A DNA stretch of 14,225 bases from Nitrospira sp. (GTDB lineage: Bacteria; UBA9089; CG2-30-40-21; SBAY01): NCBI GenBank assembly GCA_005239945.1, contig SBAY01000063.1, positions 1 to 14,225 on the forward strand. Reading direction: 5' to 3'. A program made the position numbers and the translations under genes. Below, in pieces: positions 14,173-14,225 of this stretch. Each line of letters opens with the position of its first letter. Position 1 is the stretch's first letter. The notes beneath the pieces are model-generated. The model saw only the letters and a program-made list of their open reading frames with translations, made no database searches and was not told the DNA's origin.

Positions 14173-14225
14173 CTCCCCTTTTCCAAAACTTTTTAACCAC
14201 AAGAGTATAAAATTTTATTTACCCC

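Overview
The window is AT-rich bacterial chromosome. It carries flagellar export and placement genes, genes for lipopolysaccharide inner-core sugars (ADP-heptose and CMP-Kdo), CTP synthase and a membrane glycosyltransferase. This points to a motile, Gram-negative-type (diderm) bacterium. The unusual intergenic repeats and a GH42-like lipoprotein gene look more like an uncultured candidate-phylum genome than a model proteobacterium, but the exact lineage is a guess. TGA is used as a normal stop (for example rfaE1 and pyrG), so the standard bacterial code applies.

Layout. On the minus strand (194-2680) lies a large GH42-like secreted or lipoprotein gene whose lipoprotein leader is separated from the body by one in-frame TGA. 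A divergent promoter region (2681-2883) has two strong extended -10 promoters pointing outward, with a small palindromic element between them. On the plus strand come flhA and flhF (2884-6315). Then a promoter drives a tight cell-envelope operon of rfaE1, rfaE2, a membrane protein of unknown function and kdsB (6592-9653); the last three genes overlap or touch. A 397-base non-coding stretch (9654-10050) holds nested repeats. It is followed by an mntA-hepT toxin-antitoxin pair (10051-10892), pyrG (11057-12721), a GT2 glycosyltransferase with a membrane tail (12831-13961), and a terminal non-coding repeat region.

How the genes fit together. RfaE1 and RfaE2 are the two halves of the heptose kinase/adenylyltransferase. 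KdsB uses CTP to activate Kdo, and PyrG makes CTP, so pyrG sits sensibly near kdsB. The GT2 enzyme probably charges a lipid carrier with sugar. FlhA is the export-gate component of the flagellar secretion apparatus, and FlhF is the SRP-type GTPase that sets where the flagellum is built.

The least expected content is in the gaps. Almost every intergenic space carries arrays of roughly 7-nt (sometimes 8-nt) tandem words, usually folded as inverted repeats, with a different word in each gap. A second family shares the terminal word GTAACCGCTCAGTTATCG. In the largest gap a 140-bp hairpin element with an 8-9 bp target duplication has inserted into a composite repeat that itself has inverted ends and near-perfect 9-bp flanking direct repeats.
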